A stretch of 44,864 nt of DNA. Origin: JARICQ01 sp964527205. Lineage in GTDB: Bacteria; Bacillota; Clostridia; Tissierellales; Tissierellaceae. Made by a program: the position numbers and the translations under genes. This document shows positions 18,419 to 26,473 of this stretch, piece after piece. Positions within the stretch are counted from its first letter, which is position 1; each line of letters starts with the position of its first letter. The stretch is from the NCBI GenBank assembly GCA_964527205.1, contig CAZGQG010000015.1, forward strand, positions 1-44,864. Direction: 5' to 3'. The notes below the pieces were generated by a model, which made no database searches, was not told the origin of the DNA, and saw only the letters and a program-made list of their open reading frames with translations.

Positions 18419-19270
18419 ATGTCTAATAAAAAGAGAGGCTTGGGGAGAGGACTATCAGCACTTATTAATGATGATATAAGTTTAGAAGAAGAGGAAAATC
18501 TTATAAAAGATATAGAAATAAAATTAATAGAGGCCAATAAGGATCAGCCAAGAAGAAATTTTAGAGAAGAGAATCTCTTAGAACTTTCAAAATCAATCAA
18601 GGAAAATGGTATAATCCAGCCTATAATAGTCAGGAAAAAAGGAAGGAAGTATGAACTTATAGCAGGAGAAAGAAGGCTAAGGGCCGCTGAAATGGCAGGC
18701 CTTAAGACTGTGCCATCTATAGTCAAGGATATAGATGATGGAAAGTCAGCAAAATTTGCCTTAATAGAAAATATCCAGAGAGAAGATTTAAATCCAGTAG
18801 AAGAGGCCAAGGCCTATAGGTCTATAATGGACAAGTATAGTATAAGCCAAGAGGAACTATCCAAGGAAGTAGGAAAATCAAGATCCTACATATCAAACAG
18901 CCTAAGGCTCCTTAACTTAGAGGATGAAATATTAGATTATATAGTAGATGGAAAACTATCCCAAGGCCACGGCAAGGCTCTTTTAAGTTTAAAAGATTCA
19001 AGCTTACATAGTAAAATAGCCAAAGACATTATCAAAAGAGAACTAAGCGTTAGGGATACAGAAAGATTAATAAGGGAGATGTCAGAGAAAAGACAAGAAA
19101 AGAAGGCTCCTAGAAAAAAAGATTCTCATATAATTGCCCTGGAGGAAAGTTTGATGAATTCCTTGGGCACAAAGGTAAGTCTTAAGGGCAATGACAAAAA
19201 GGGAAAGATTGAGATAGAATACTATGGTTTAGATGATTTAGATAGGATACTAGAGATACTTAAAAAATAA
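18419..19270 (+). CDS. parB: Chromosome-partitioning protein ParB (Spo0J)
   Basis: A 283-residue ParB. The N-terminal tip KRGLGRGLSALI is typical. The CTP-binding ParB/Srx domain (about 30-120) contains IIQPIIVRK and GERRLRAAE (83-91), and the ENIQREDLNPVEEA block follows. A helix-turn-helix (about 132-155, SQEELSKEVGKSRSYISNSL) recognises parS. A dimerisation tail completes it. It is coupled to parA (AGGAGG inside the parA end). No separate Noc paralog is in the window; the three parS sites match ParB rather than the Noc consensus. Confidence 0.95.
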   Translation: MSNKKRGLGRGLSALINDDISLEEEENLIKDIEIKLIEANKDQPRRNFREENLLELSKSIKENGIIQPIIVRKKGRKYELIAGERRLRAAEMAGLKTVPSIVKDIDDGKSAKFALIENIQREDLNPVEEAKAYRSIMDKYSISQEELSKEVGKSRSYISNSLRLLNLEDEILDYIVDGKLSQGHGKALLSLKDSSLHSKIAKDIIKRELSVRDTERLIREMSEKRQEKKAPRKKDSHIIALEESLMNSLGTKVSLKGNDKKGKIEIEYYGLDDLDRILEILKK

Positions 19271-19342
19271 GGACTAGGATTCAAATATTTATATATAAAA
19301 GCATACAATATGAAATATTTATCTTATAAAACTTGCTTTCTG

Positions 19343-19371
19343 TTGTAATAAGACAGCTTAAGTGGTAAAAT
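19343..19371 (+). promoter_or_regulatory. Putative SigA promoter of the gene at 19439
   Basis: TTGTAA (19343-19348), 17-bp spacer, TAAAAT (19366-19371), about 68 bp before the chosen start. No terminator was found after parB, so read-through is also possible. Otherwise nothing stands out in the 168-bp spacer. Confidence 0.45.
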
Positions 19372-19438
19372 CAAATAATACACTATATTGTGAATTTAGA
19401 GAATTATAAATCAAATTATGGCCTATGGGGGGATGAGC

Positions 19439-20053
19439 TTGGACATACAATTAATTGAAAGCAATATTGAAAAGTTGGATTCTGTAACTTCTTGCAAGAT
19501 TATATTGGGAGAAGAGAATGAGTTTGAAGAAATTCATATTGTTTCAAATGGATCAAGGGCAGCAAAGCAAATAGTTAGGGATATAGAGTCTATCTTAAAT
19601 GCTACATATAAGATTCAAATTAATCACAAGAAAATAAGCATAGCAGAAATTCAAGATGAGAATTTAAAAAAAGTTCAATCCAGATTAAAGCTTTTATCCA
19701 TATCCCATGCAAGTAAGGGGCAAAAGGCAGAAATAAAAGTTTCCTTAGCTAATAATGATGATATTTATGAAAATACAACTATAGGAATAAATACTTTGAG
19801 AAACATAGAAAGAATGTTAGTAGATGTTACATTAAGAACCATAGAGGATGCCTATGGATATGATGATGCCTTTATCTTAGAAGATATAAAGACAGTAAAT
19901 CTCTCTGTAGACAAGGCTATTATTGTAGTTATAACCTGCATTAGAGATGGTTATCAAAGAAGGTTTTCCGGTTCAAGTATTGTAGGAACAGACTTTAAGG
20001 AAGCTGCAGTAAAGGCTACCTTGGATGCACTAAATCGATATACGACATATTGA
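19439..20053 (+). CDS. Conserved-looking protein of unknown function
   Basis: About 204 residues with no signal peptide or membrane segment. Two halves are apparent: an N-terminal alpha/beta part (IQLIESNIEKLDSVTSCKI, then EIHIVSNGSRAAKQIVRDIE), and a C-terminal part with TLRTIEDAYGYDDAFILEDI and a VITCIRDGYQRRFSGSSIVG strand ending in an alanine-rich helix. I do not recognise a named family with certainty. Start: ATG at 19418 has no ribosome site and ATG at 19433 touches GGGGGG. TTG at 19439 lies 6 bases after that run and is preferred. The next features downstream are the inverted-repeat cassette and an HD-GYP gene. Confidence 0.75.
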   Translation: MDIQLIESNIEKLDSVTSCKIILGEENEFEEIHIVSNGSRAAKQIVRDIESILNATYKIQINHKKISIAEIQDENLKKVQSRLKLLSISHASKGQKAEIKVSLANNDDIYENTTIGINTLRNIERMLVDVTLRTIEDAYGYDDAFILEDIKTVNLSVDKAIIVVITCIRDGYQRRFSGSSIVGTDFKEAAVKATLDALNRYTTY

Positions 20054-20095
20054 TATCAATGCCGGCTAATAAGAAGTTCTAAAAAACAGCGAAGC

Positions 20096-20153
20096 GAATA
20101 TAGCATGCCATACTAGCGGATTGGCATAGTATCCTAAAAAGGAGGCTATATTC
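20096..20153 (+). promoter_or_regulatory. Structured leader sequestering the ribosome site of the 28-residue peptide
   Basis: GAATATAGC (20096-20104) pairs perfectly with GCTATATTC (20145-20153). Directly stacked inside, ATGCCA (20105-20110) pairs with TGGCAT (20122-20127). TCCT (20132-20135) can pair with AGGA (20140-20143), the core of the AAGGAGG ribosome site. Together these give a three-way junction that hides the start region. A competing stem ATACTA (20110-20115)/TAGTAT (20127-20132) cannot coexist with the second stem, as expected of a switch. No known riboswitch consensus was recognised. Confidence 0.55.
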
Positions 20154-20154
20154 A

Positions 20155-20241
20155 ATGAAAAATAAAGTAACTATAGCATTACTTACTATATTAACTTTAG
20201 CTCTATCAGCTGGAGCAAACTGGACTTTAATAGGAAGATAG
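20155..20241 (+). CDS. 28-residue hydrophobic peptide
   Basis: ATG at 20155 lies 9 bases after a perfect AAGGAGG (20139-20145) and opens a 28-codon frame ending in TAG. The product has a basic tip (MKNK), a hydrophobic core (VTIALLTILTLALSAGA) and a short tail (NWTLIGR). It could be a small membrane peptide or an exported peptide, with a possible signal-peptidase-like site after SAGA. It resembles in shape, not in sequence, Phr/PapR-type pre-peptides or small membrane toxins; no receptor or antitoxin gene is adjacent. The strong ribosome site and the folded leader support a real gene. Function unknown. Confidence 0.65.
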   Translation: MKNKVTIALLTILTLALSAGANWTLIGR

Positions 20242-20289
20242 TAGATTAGCTTTATTAGCCGGCATTAAGATATATAGGAGGATAATAAT

Positions 20290-21543
20290 TTGAATCCAGA
20301 CAAAAGAACAAAAAAATACATAAGTATAATTTTTATACTTGCAATTTTAATCTATCTTTATTTAATCTTTAATTTTAAAATATTAGACCTTAAGATGCTA
20401 ATATTTTGGACGGGACTTACTATACTAGTTGAGTCCCTATTAATACCTCTGCCCAATAATAAGGTAGGTGTATCTGTAGGATCTGCTATCAACCTAGCAT
20501 CCATTATGGTAGGGGGACCTCTATTAGGGACAACAGCTTCATTTTTAGGTGTTCTATTTAGGGCTCCAAAAGTGGAAAAACATGGATATGTTCATGCCCT
20601 TAATACCAATATCTACATTACCTTATTTAATATAGCCCAGAGTATAATAGTTACAGCTTTTATGGGAATACTATACGTAACTGCTGGAGGTAGGGTAGGA
20701 GAGTTTTCCTTTGTACAAACTATTCTTATAATGTTAATTGGAACAATCCTCAATTCAATAATAATATCCAGTGTCTTGGCTTCCTTAGAGGGAGAAAAAT
20801 TTATAAAGACCTGGCAGGCAAATATCAAAGGAACCTTTGCCAGTGCAGTAGCTGTAGGTAGTATAGGGATTATTATAGCCCTGGCCTTTATAGGATATGG
20901 CTACTGGGCTGTTATTTTGTTTTTAGGACCTCTTTTATTGGCCAGGTATTCATTTAAATTATACATGGAAACAAGAGTTCTATACCTATCAACCATCCAG
21001 GCCTTAAACTCTGCAATGGAAGCAAAGGATCCCTATACCTATGGTCATGCCAGTAGAGTAGGGGATTATTCTGTTAAGATAGCTGAAGCCTATGGACTTT
21101 CCTTTGATAGGATTCAGTCCATAAAAGATGCTGCTGTCTTACATGATATAGGGAAAATAGGGGTTAGTGACAATGTGTTAAATAAGACCACCAAACTAAC
21201 AGATGCTGAGTATGAAGAAATAAAAAATCATCCTAGCATAGGTGCAGAAATAATTGGAAAAGTAGATTTTTTAAAGAAGATATCTAAAATTATCAAGCAT
21301 CACCATGAAAGATATGATGGTAGGGGCTATCCCGATGGCTTATCTGGAGATCAGATACCTATAGAGTCCTCTATCCTTTCCCTAGCAGACTCCTATGATG
21401 CAATGATAACAGACAGACCTTACAGGGAAGCCTTGACCAAGGAAGAGGCTCTGGAAGAAATTAGGGATAATAGCGGTACACAGTTTCATCCAGAATTAGC
21501 AAAAATATTTTGTGAAATCTTAGAAAAAGATGAAAACATATAG
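20290..21543 (+). CDS. Membrane-anchored HD-GYP phosphodiesterase-type protein
   Basis: 417 residues: about seven hydrophobic segments (roughly 10-28, 36-55, 65-90, 108-132, 141-165, 182-202, 204-220) form an N-terminal membrane module, followed by an HD-GYP domain (about 232-415). The domain keeps His253 (YGHASRV), His285-Asp286 (LHDIGKIG), His314 and the HHHERYDGRGYPDGL signature at 337-351. This fits cyclic-di-GMP or related dinucleotide hydrolysis at the membrane. The start is TTG at 20290 after AGGAGG. The membrane part may sense a ligand, but none can be named. The DUF5317 gene follows after a few bases. Confidence 0.9.
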   Translation: MNPDKRTKKYISIIFILAILIYLYLIFNFKILDLKMLIFWTGLTILVESLLIPLPNNKVGVSVGSAINLASIMVGGPLLGTTASFLGVLFRAPKVEKHGYVHALNTNIYITLFNIAQSIIVTAFMGILYVTAGGRVGEFSFVQTILIMLIGTILNSIIISSVLASLEGEKFIKTWQANIKGTFASAVAVGSIGIIIALAFIGYGYWAVILFLGPLLLARYSFKLYMETRVLYLSTIQALNSAMEAKDPYTYGHASRVGDYSVKIAEAYGLSFDRIQSIKDAAVLHDIGKIGVSDNVLNKTTKLTDAEYEEIKNHPSIGAEIIGKVDFLKKISKIIKHHHERYDGRGYPDGLSGDQIPIESSILSLADSYDAMITDRPYREALTKEEALEEIRDNSGTQFHPELAKIFCEILEKDENI

Positions 21544-21555
21544 GGGTGATTGCTA

Positions 21556-22113
21556 TTGTTTATTGAAGCTATGGTCTTGGGGCTTATAGTAGCCTTTATC
21601 AGAAAGGGTAAATTAGAAAACATAGAGAGAATAGAGATTAGGGGCTGGTATTTATTTTTACTAGCAGGTCTAATTCAATTAACAATTTCTTTCTTAAAAG
21701 CTAAAAATCTACTGTTAGGACCAGAATTTTTCCATACATATTTTATTTATATCCATGGATTTACCTATATACTCTTAATAATTGGAGCACTTATAAATGT
21801 TAATAATAGATTTATGATATTTGTCTTAGTAGGGATTCTATTAAACTTCATAGTAATATTTTCCAATGATGGTAAGATGCCAGTATCCTTTGAAAATGTT
21901 CAGGGATATGAGCATTATGAAGAGCTGCCTGATAGGGCCTATGATATAAAGCATTCAATAGTTACAGAGGACACTAACTTTGTATATTTAGCAGATATTA
22001 TCCCTCTGCCCAGTGCCTATCCCTTGGCTGGAATAATAAGTATAGGGGATATATTCTTGTCCCTGGGAGTATTCATCTTTTTTCAAGAGTCCATGCTTAT
22101 AAAAGAGCCCTAG
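21556..22113 (+). CDS. DUF5317-family membrane protein
   Basis: About 185 residues with five likely membrane segments: the first 15 residues (MVLGLIVAFIRKG), about 28-46 (GWYLFLLAGLIQLTISFL), 62-80 (YIHGFTYILLIIGALI), 85-103 (FMIFVLVGILLNFIVIFSN) and 155-178. A conserved-looking loop (SNDGKMPVSFENV) faces one side, in keeping with DUF5317 proteins often found next to HD-GYP genes in clostridia. GGGGTG lies 7 bases before a TTG at 21556; another TTG two codons earlier is closer. It is probably co-transcribed with the HD-GYP gene and closed by a strong terminator. Function unknown. Confidence 0.75.
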   Translation: MFIEAMVLGLIVAFIRKGKLENIERIEIRGWYLFLLAGLIQLTISFLKAKNLLLGPEFFHTYFIYIHGFTYILLIIGALINVNNRFMIFVLVGILLNFIVIFSNDGKMPVSFENVQGYEHYEELPDRAYDIKHSIVTEDTNFVYLADIIPLPSAYPLAGIISIGDIFLSLGVFIFFQESMLIKEP

Positions 22114-22132
22114 GTCAATAAAGATATAAAGC

Positions 22133-22175
22133 AAACCAAGTATAAATCACATGTGATTTATACTTGGTTTTTTTA
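22133..22175 (+). terminator. Strong Rho-independent terminator
   Basis: A perfect 38-bp palindrome (22133-22170, arms of 19 bp meeting at ACATGT) ends in eight T residues. It closes the HD-GYP/DUF5317 transcript. It has no loop beyond the centre, so it is one of the strongest hairpins in the window. Confidence 0.9.
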
Positions 22176-22241
22176 TTGGGATTTTAAGCTTTCTATCCTC
22201 CAAGACTAGATTTTTTAGAAGTCTTTGCAAATATTTTAAGC

Positions 22242-22270
22242 TTGACAAGGATTTTAAATTATGCTAATTT
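22242..22270 (+). promoter_or_regulatory. SigA promoter of the sodium/alanine symporter gene
   Basis: TTGACA (22242-22247), 17-bp spacer, TAATTT (22265-22270), 38 bp before the start codon. The -35 is perfect. A small hairpin AAGACT/AGTCTT lies upstream at 22203-22225. Confidence 0.7.
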
Positions 22271-22307
22271 TGATAAGAATTATTAAAATTTGAGAGGAGA
22301 GATTAAA

Positions 22308-23666
22308 ATGCAAGCTATAATTCAATCAATAATAGATCTAGTAAACACAGTTTTATGGGACTATATTTTAATTTATGCATTAATGGCAGTTGGTATTTAC
22401 TACACTATTAGACTTGGAGTACCACAATTTAGCAAAATAGGGGCAGGTTTTAAACAGACCTTTGGAGGTTTGTTTAATAGAGAGGTTAATGCAGATGAGG
22501 ATGGGATGACATCCTTCCAAGCCTTATCTACAGCCATAGCCGCTCAGGTAGGAACAGGGAACCTGGCAGGTGTGGCAACAGCAATAGCTGCAGGAGGGCC
22601 AGGAGCTATATTTTGGATGTGGGCATCAGCTCTTTTTGGCATGGCAACAAACTTTGGAGAAGCTGTCTTAGCTCAAAAATATGCTACTACAGTAGATGGT
22701 GAAGTAACAGGAGGACCAGCATACTATCTGGCAAGAGGGGTAAAAAATAAATTTTTAGCTGGATTTTTTGCAGTTTCTATTATACTAGCCCTAGGCTTTG
22801 TAGGAAATATGGTTCAGTCAAACTCAATTGCCCAGGCAGTAAACTCTGCCTTTGGAATTAATAAGATCCTTATTGGTTTTATAGTTGCATTATTTGTAGG
22901 AATGATATTAATAGGAGGTATTAAGAGGATAGCAAGTTTTGCTGAGCTTGTGGTACCTATAATGGCCGGATTATATATTATTGGAAGTATAGTAATACTA
23001 TTTAAATTTAAATCAGAAATAGGGCCAGCCCTTAGGAGTATATTTGTAGGAGCATTTTCAACTCAGGCTGCAATAGGTGGGGCTATAGGAGTAACTGTAA
23101 AGCAATCTATCAGATTTGGTATAGCTCGTGGTTTGTTTTCAAATGAAGCAGGAATGGGATCAACTCCCCATGCCCATGCTGTAGCCAAGGTAGATCATCC
23201 AGCCCAACAGGGTATGGTAGCAATGGTTGCTGTAATTATAGATACTATAGTAGTATGTACGGCCACTGCCCTTATAAACCTTGTAACAGGAGCACATTTG
23301 GAAGGACTTACAGGTATAGAGATGACACAAAGAGCCTTTGAAATAGGTCTAGGAAAGGCTGGCACAAACTTTATAGCCATATCCTTATTTTTCTTTGCCC
23401 TTACAACTATAGTAGGATGGTATTTCTTTGGAGAAGGAAATATTAAGTACTTGTTTGGAGGAAAAGGAGTTAAATATTATAGGCTTTTAGTTTTAGGATT
23501 TATAGTTTTAGGTTCATATGCCAAGGTTGATCTGGTTTGGGATCTGGCAGACATGTTTAATGGACTTATGGTCATACCCAACCTTATAGGCTTATTTATA
23601 CTGGCACCTCAAGCAGTTGAAATACTGAAAGACTATGATTCAAGCTATATAAAATCAGGATTATAA
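22308..23666 (+). CDS. Sodium:alanine/glycine symporter (AGCS family)
   Basis: A 452-residue transporter with about ten hydrophobic segments. AGCS signatures are present: AIAAQVGTGNLAGVATAI, GGPAYYLARG, GNMVQSNSIAQAVNSAFG and LFSNEAGMGSTPHAHA. The family imports alanine or glycine with sodium across the cytoplasmic membrane. The ATG at 22308 follows GAGGAGA; a TTG 18 bp earlier overlaps that site. It has its own promoter upstream and a weaker terminator downstream. Exact amino-acid preference cannot be assigned. Confidence 0.93.
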   Translation: MQAIIQSIIDLVNTVLWDYILIYALMAVGIYYTIRLGVPQFSKIGAGFKQTFGGLFNREVNADEDGMTSFQALSTAIAAQVGTGNLAGVATAIAAGGPGAIFWMWASALFGMATNFGEAVLAQKYATTVDGEVTGGPAYYLARGVKNKFLAGFFAVSIILALGFVGNMVQSNSIAQAVNSAFGINKILIGFIVALFVGMILIGGIKRIASFAELVVPIMAGLYIIGSIVILFKFKSEIGPALRSIFVGAFSTQAAIGGAIGVTVKQSIRFGIARGLFSNEAGMGSTPHAHAVAKVDHPAQQGMVAMVAVIIDTIVVCTATALINLVTGAHLEGLTGIEMTQRAFEIGLGKAGTNFIAISLFFFALTTIVGWYFFGEGNIKYLFGGKGVKYYRLLVLGFIVLGSYAKVDLVWDLADMFNGLMVIPNLIGLFILAPQAVEILKDYDSSYIKSGL

Positions 23667-23681
23667 TTATATAAAATAGAT

Positions 23682-23729
23682 AAAAATCAATTCTTGTGAT
23701 TTATATAACAAAAACAATTGATTTTATTC
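23682..23729 (+). terminator. Probable terminator of the symporter gene
   Basis: AAAATCAATT (23683-23692) and AATTGATTTT (23716-23725) form a 10-bp AT-rich stem with a 23-base loop, followed by ATTCTT. The stem is weak but placed 16 bp after the stop codon. Confidence 0.5.
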
Positions 23730-23765
23730 TTCTATGTAGTAGAATAAATATAGGAGGTTGATAAA

Positions 23766-24407
23766 ATGTTTATAGATAAAAGTGTAAAGCATTACATTGA
23801 GCAAACTGCAAGTGGAGAACCAACACCTGGTGGTGGAAGTGTAGCAGCATTAGTAGGTACCCTAGGAGCAGCCCTTACCAGTATGGTAAATAATCTTACA
23901 GTTGGTAAAAAGGCCTATGAAGAGTTACCAGAAGATACAAAAGCTAAGATAGAAAAAAACTTTAAGGAAATCCAAGTATTAGTTGAAGAACTAAGTAAAA
24001 TTGTAGATGAAGACACCCAGGCATTCTCTAAAGTAATGGAAGCATTTAAACTTCCAAAAGAAACTGAGGAGGAAAAAGCAGCTAGATCTCAAGCAATACA
24101 AGATGGTTATAAGGTGGCCCTGGAAGTTCCATTAAGATGTGCAAAGAAATGTCTAAGAATTTTGGAATTACAAGATATTTTTGCCCACCATGGAAATATA
24201 AATGCAATAACAGATGTTGGAGTAGGTACTTTATTAGCTTATGCAGGTGTTGAGGGAGCATTATTTAATGTAACTATCAATCTGGGTAGCATAAAAGATC
24301 CTGACTTTAAAAAAGAAACAGAAGAAGATGCAGACAATGTTTTAAATAAAGCTAAGGAATTAAAAGAAGAACTATTAAAGGTGGTATATAATAGATTAGG
24401 AAACTAG
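23766..24407 (+). CDS. fchA: Formimidoyl-THF cyclodeaminase / methenyl-THF cyclohydrolase family
   Basis: A 213-residue, all-helical protein of the FTCD_C family, with the typical N-terminus HYIEQTASGEPTPGGGSVAALVG and the later segment AHHGNINAITDVGVG. Members act on one-carbon folates: formimino-THF cyclodeaminase in amino-acid and purine fermentation, or methenyl-THF cyclohydrolase (FchA) in acetogens. The stand-alone domain without the FTCD_N half is the clostridial form. AGGAGG lies before the ATG. Its neighbour, adenine deaminase, makes a purine-degradation context reasonable, but the substrate choice is open. Confidence 0.88.
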   Translation: MFIDKSVKHYIEQTASGEPTPGGGSVAALVGTLGAALTSMVNNLTVGKKAYEELPEDTKAKIEKNFKEIQVLVEELSKIVDEDTQAFSKVMEAFKLPKETEEEKAARSQAIQDGYKVALEVPLRCAKKCLRILELQDIFAHHGNINAITDVGVGTLLAYAGVEGALFNVTINLGSIKDPDFKKETEEDADNVLNKAKELKEELLKVVYNRLGN

Positions 24408-24412
24408 TCCAA

Positions 24413-24622
24413 ACAAGAAGACCTTATTATTAAATAATGATAAAAGATATAGGACATATAGTAAATTNNNNNNNNNNNNNNNNNNNNNNNNNNNNNNNNN
24501 NNNNNNNNNNNNNNNNNNNNNNNNNNNNNNNNNNNNNNNNNNNNNNNNNNNNNNNNNNNNNNNNNNNACAAGAAGACCTTATTATTAAATAATGATAAAA
24601 GATATAGGACATATAGTAAATT
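24413..24622. other. Assembly gap (100 N) flanked by identical 55-bp ends
   Basis: N's occupy exactly 24468-24567. The 55 bp before (24413-24467) and after (24568-24622) are identical, from ACAAGAAGACC to GTAAATT. Exactly 100 N is the usual filler for a gap of unknown size, and the duplicated 55 bp looks like a contig overlap never merged. Both copies break at the centre of a hairpin palindrome. The true sequence is probably one copy with nothing missing; no gene is interrupted. The rest of the 322-bp fchA-ade spacer holds a terminator and a TATAAT at about 24699-24704. Confidence 0.85.
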
Positions 24623-24646
24623 TACTATTATTCCTATATCTTTTTT
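24597..24646 (+). terminator. Terminator of fchA
   Basis: AAAAGATATAGGA (24597-24609) pairs with TCCTATATCTTTT (24632-24644), enclosing a second palindrome ATAGTAAA/TTTACTAT (24613-24628), and is followed by TTTTTT. If the assembly gap is collapsed, the hairpin lies about 30 bp after the fchA stop. Confidence 0.8.
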
Positions 24647-24729
24647 ATTTATCCCTACTTGTGTAGCTTATACATATGTATGATTCTAGCACTGTGTTAT
24701 AATAAAGAATAAAAACAGGAGGGAATGGT

Positions 24730-26457
24730 ATGTATAAAGAAGAGTTATACGATAAGATAATGAAAGCTAAGGGAAGAGTAGTATGTGAAAAACTATTAAA
24801 GAATGCAAGGATAATTAATGTTTTTACAGGAGAGATTATAGAAGGAAATTTAGCCATAGATAAGGGTAGAATAATTGGAGTGGGAGACTATAGGGCAGAA
24901 GAAGTTATAGACCTGGAAGGAAAATACCTAGCACCTGGCTTTATTGATAGTCATGTCCATATAGAGTCCTCCATGTCTAGACCCTCTGAATTTGCTAGGA
25001 TAGTAGTTCCAAGAGGAGTAACCACTGTAATAGCAGATCCCCATGAAATAGCCAATGTAAAAGGACTGGAAGGTATAAAATATATTATAGAGGAAAGCCG
25101 AGATATGCCACTGGACGTTCATATAATGCTTCCTAGCTGTGTTCCATCCACAGATTTTGAAAACGCTGGAGCTATTTTAGAAGCTGAGGATCTAGCTAGC
25201 TTAATTGATGAAGAATCAGTACTTGGTCTGGGAGAGCTTATGAATTATCCAGGAGTTATAAGTGGAGACAGAAAAATAATCCATAAGCTTGCACTCTTTA
25301 AAGATCATGTCATAGATGGACATGGGCCTCTTATTTCGGGTTTTGACTTAAATGCCTACGCCATAGCAGGGGTAAAGACAGAGCATGAATGCTCTACTGT
25401 GGAAGAGGTTTTAGATAGGATAAGATTAGGTATGTATGTCCTTGTAAGGGAAGGATCTGCGGCTAGGGATCTGGAAAATATAATATCCACAGTAAATAAG
25501 GACAATATAAGAAGATTTATGTTTTGTACAGATGACAAGCATCCAGAAGATCTTGTCTATGAGGGAAGCATAGACTATAATATCAAACTGGCAATAAAAA
25601 ACAATATAGACCCTATAGACGCTATAAAGATGGCGACAATAAATTCCTGTGAATGCTACGGTTTAAAAGACAAGGGAGCAATAGCTCCAGGCTATATTGC
25701 AGATTTAGTTATTATAGATAATTTAGAAGATTTTAATATAGTTTCAGTTTACAAGGATGGAGAATTGGTTGCAGAAAATGGAGAAGCCCTATTCCAAGTA
25801 AAGGAAAATGTTCCAACTAATATGATTGATAGTGTAAATATAAAAAAGGTAAGGATGGAAGACCTAAAAATAAAAATTGACAGCCCTAGGGCTAATGTTA
25901 TAAAGGTAATGGAAGGAAGTATAGTTACAGACAAGTCTATTAGAGCCGTAGAAGTTGAGGATGGATACTTTAAATACTCTGATGATGGGATACTAAAGCT
26001 AATAGTAATAGAAAGACACAAGGCAACTGGCAATATTGGAAAGGGACTTATAGAAAACTTTAATATAAAAAATGGTGCTATAGGCTCTACCATAGGCCAT
26101 GATTCTCACAATATGATAGTTGTTGGAGACAACGATAGGGATATCTTAATGGCTATAGAAGAATTAGAAAAAATAGGTGGAGGAATCACCTTAGTATCAG
26201 ATGGAAAGATTGAAAAGAGCTTGGAACTAGAGATTGGTGGAATAATGACTGGAAAGCCAGTAAAAGATACAATAAAAACATTGAAATCTATGATGCTTTT
26301 AGGATATAATAAGTTAGGAGTAAATAAGGGAATAGATCCCTTTATGACCCTAGCATTTATGGCCCTGCCTGTCATACCTAAATTAAAATTAACAGATCTT
26401 GGACTTTTCGATGTGGAAAAGTTTAAATTTATTCAGATAGGCAATATTGATGAGTAA
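24730..26457 (+). CDS. ade: Adenine deaminase
   Basis: A 575-residue amidohydrolase converting adenine to hypoxanthine and ammonia. The metal-binding HVHIESSM motif (His75, His77) follows the PGFID strand. The DPHEIANVKG block, the GHGPLISG segment and the C-terminal adenine deaminase domain (HDSHNMIVVGDND, GGGITLVSDGK, MTGKPVKDTI) are all present at normal length. The ATG is 7 bases after AGGAGG. The stop overlaps the region of the next gene's ribosome site, suggesting co-transcription. The neighbouring folate cyclodeaminase suggests purine salvage or fermentation. Confidence 0.95.
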   Translation: MYKEELYDKIMKAKGRVVCEKLLKNARIINVFTGEIIEGNLAIDKGRIIGVGDYRAEEVIDLEGKYLAPGFIDSHVHIESSMSRPSEFARIVVPRGVTTVIADPHEIANVKGLEGIKYIIEESRDMPLDVHIMLPSCVPSTDFENAGAILEAEDLASLIDEESVLGLGELMNYPGVISGDRKIIHKLALFKDHVIDGHGPLISGFDLNAYAIAGVKTEHECSTVEEVLDRIRLGMYVLVREGSAARDLENIISTVNKDNIRRFMFCTDDKHPEDLVYEGSIDYNIKLAIKNNIDPIDAIKMATINSCECYGLKDKGAIAPGYIADLVIIDNLEDFNIVSVYKDGELVAENGEALFQVKENVPTNMIDSVNIKKVRMEDLKIKIDSPRANVIKVMEGSIVTDKSIRAVEVEDGYFKYSDDGILKLIVIERHKATGNIGKGLIENFNIKNGAIGSTIGHDSHNMIVVGDNDRDILMAIEELEKIGGGITLVSDGKIEKSLELEIGGIMTGKPVKDTIKTLKSMMLLGYNKLGVNKGIDPFMTLAFMALPVIPKLKLTDLGLFDVEKFKFIQIGNIDE

Positions 26458-26473
26458 TTTGAGGAGTGGTAGA

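Larger units (their letters stand above)
20058..20266. repeat. 209-bp cassette bounded by a perfect 15-bp inverted repeat
   Basis: AATGCCGGCTAATAA (20058-20072) and TTATTAGCCGGCATT (20252-20266) are exact reverse complements. They enclose a structured segment and a 28-codon ORF and nothing else. The left arm begins 5 bp after one stop codon and the right arm ends 24 bp before the next gene's start. No T-run follows the right arm, so it does not look like an ordinary terminator, and no clear target-site duplication is visible. It may be a MITE-like mobile cassette or a single transcript closed by its ends. Confidence 0.75.

Noticed and set aside
20105..20132. H-type pseudoknot from the two overlapping stems in the peptide leader
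   Set aside because: The two stems share bases and leave no loop to cross the helix, so they can only alternate, not coexist.
20096..20153. Cyclic-di-GMP riboswitch, suggested by the HD-GYP gene downstream
   Set aside because: The conserved GEMM blocks are not present; the ORF directly after it is the peptide, not the HD-GYP gene.
24430..24612. Frame running through the N gap
   Set aside because: Over half the codons are N; the flanks are duplicated terminator sequence.
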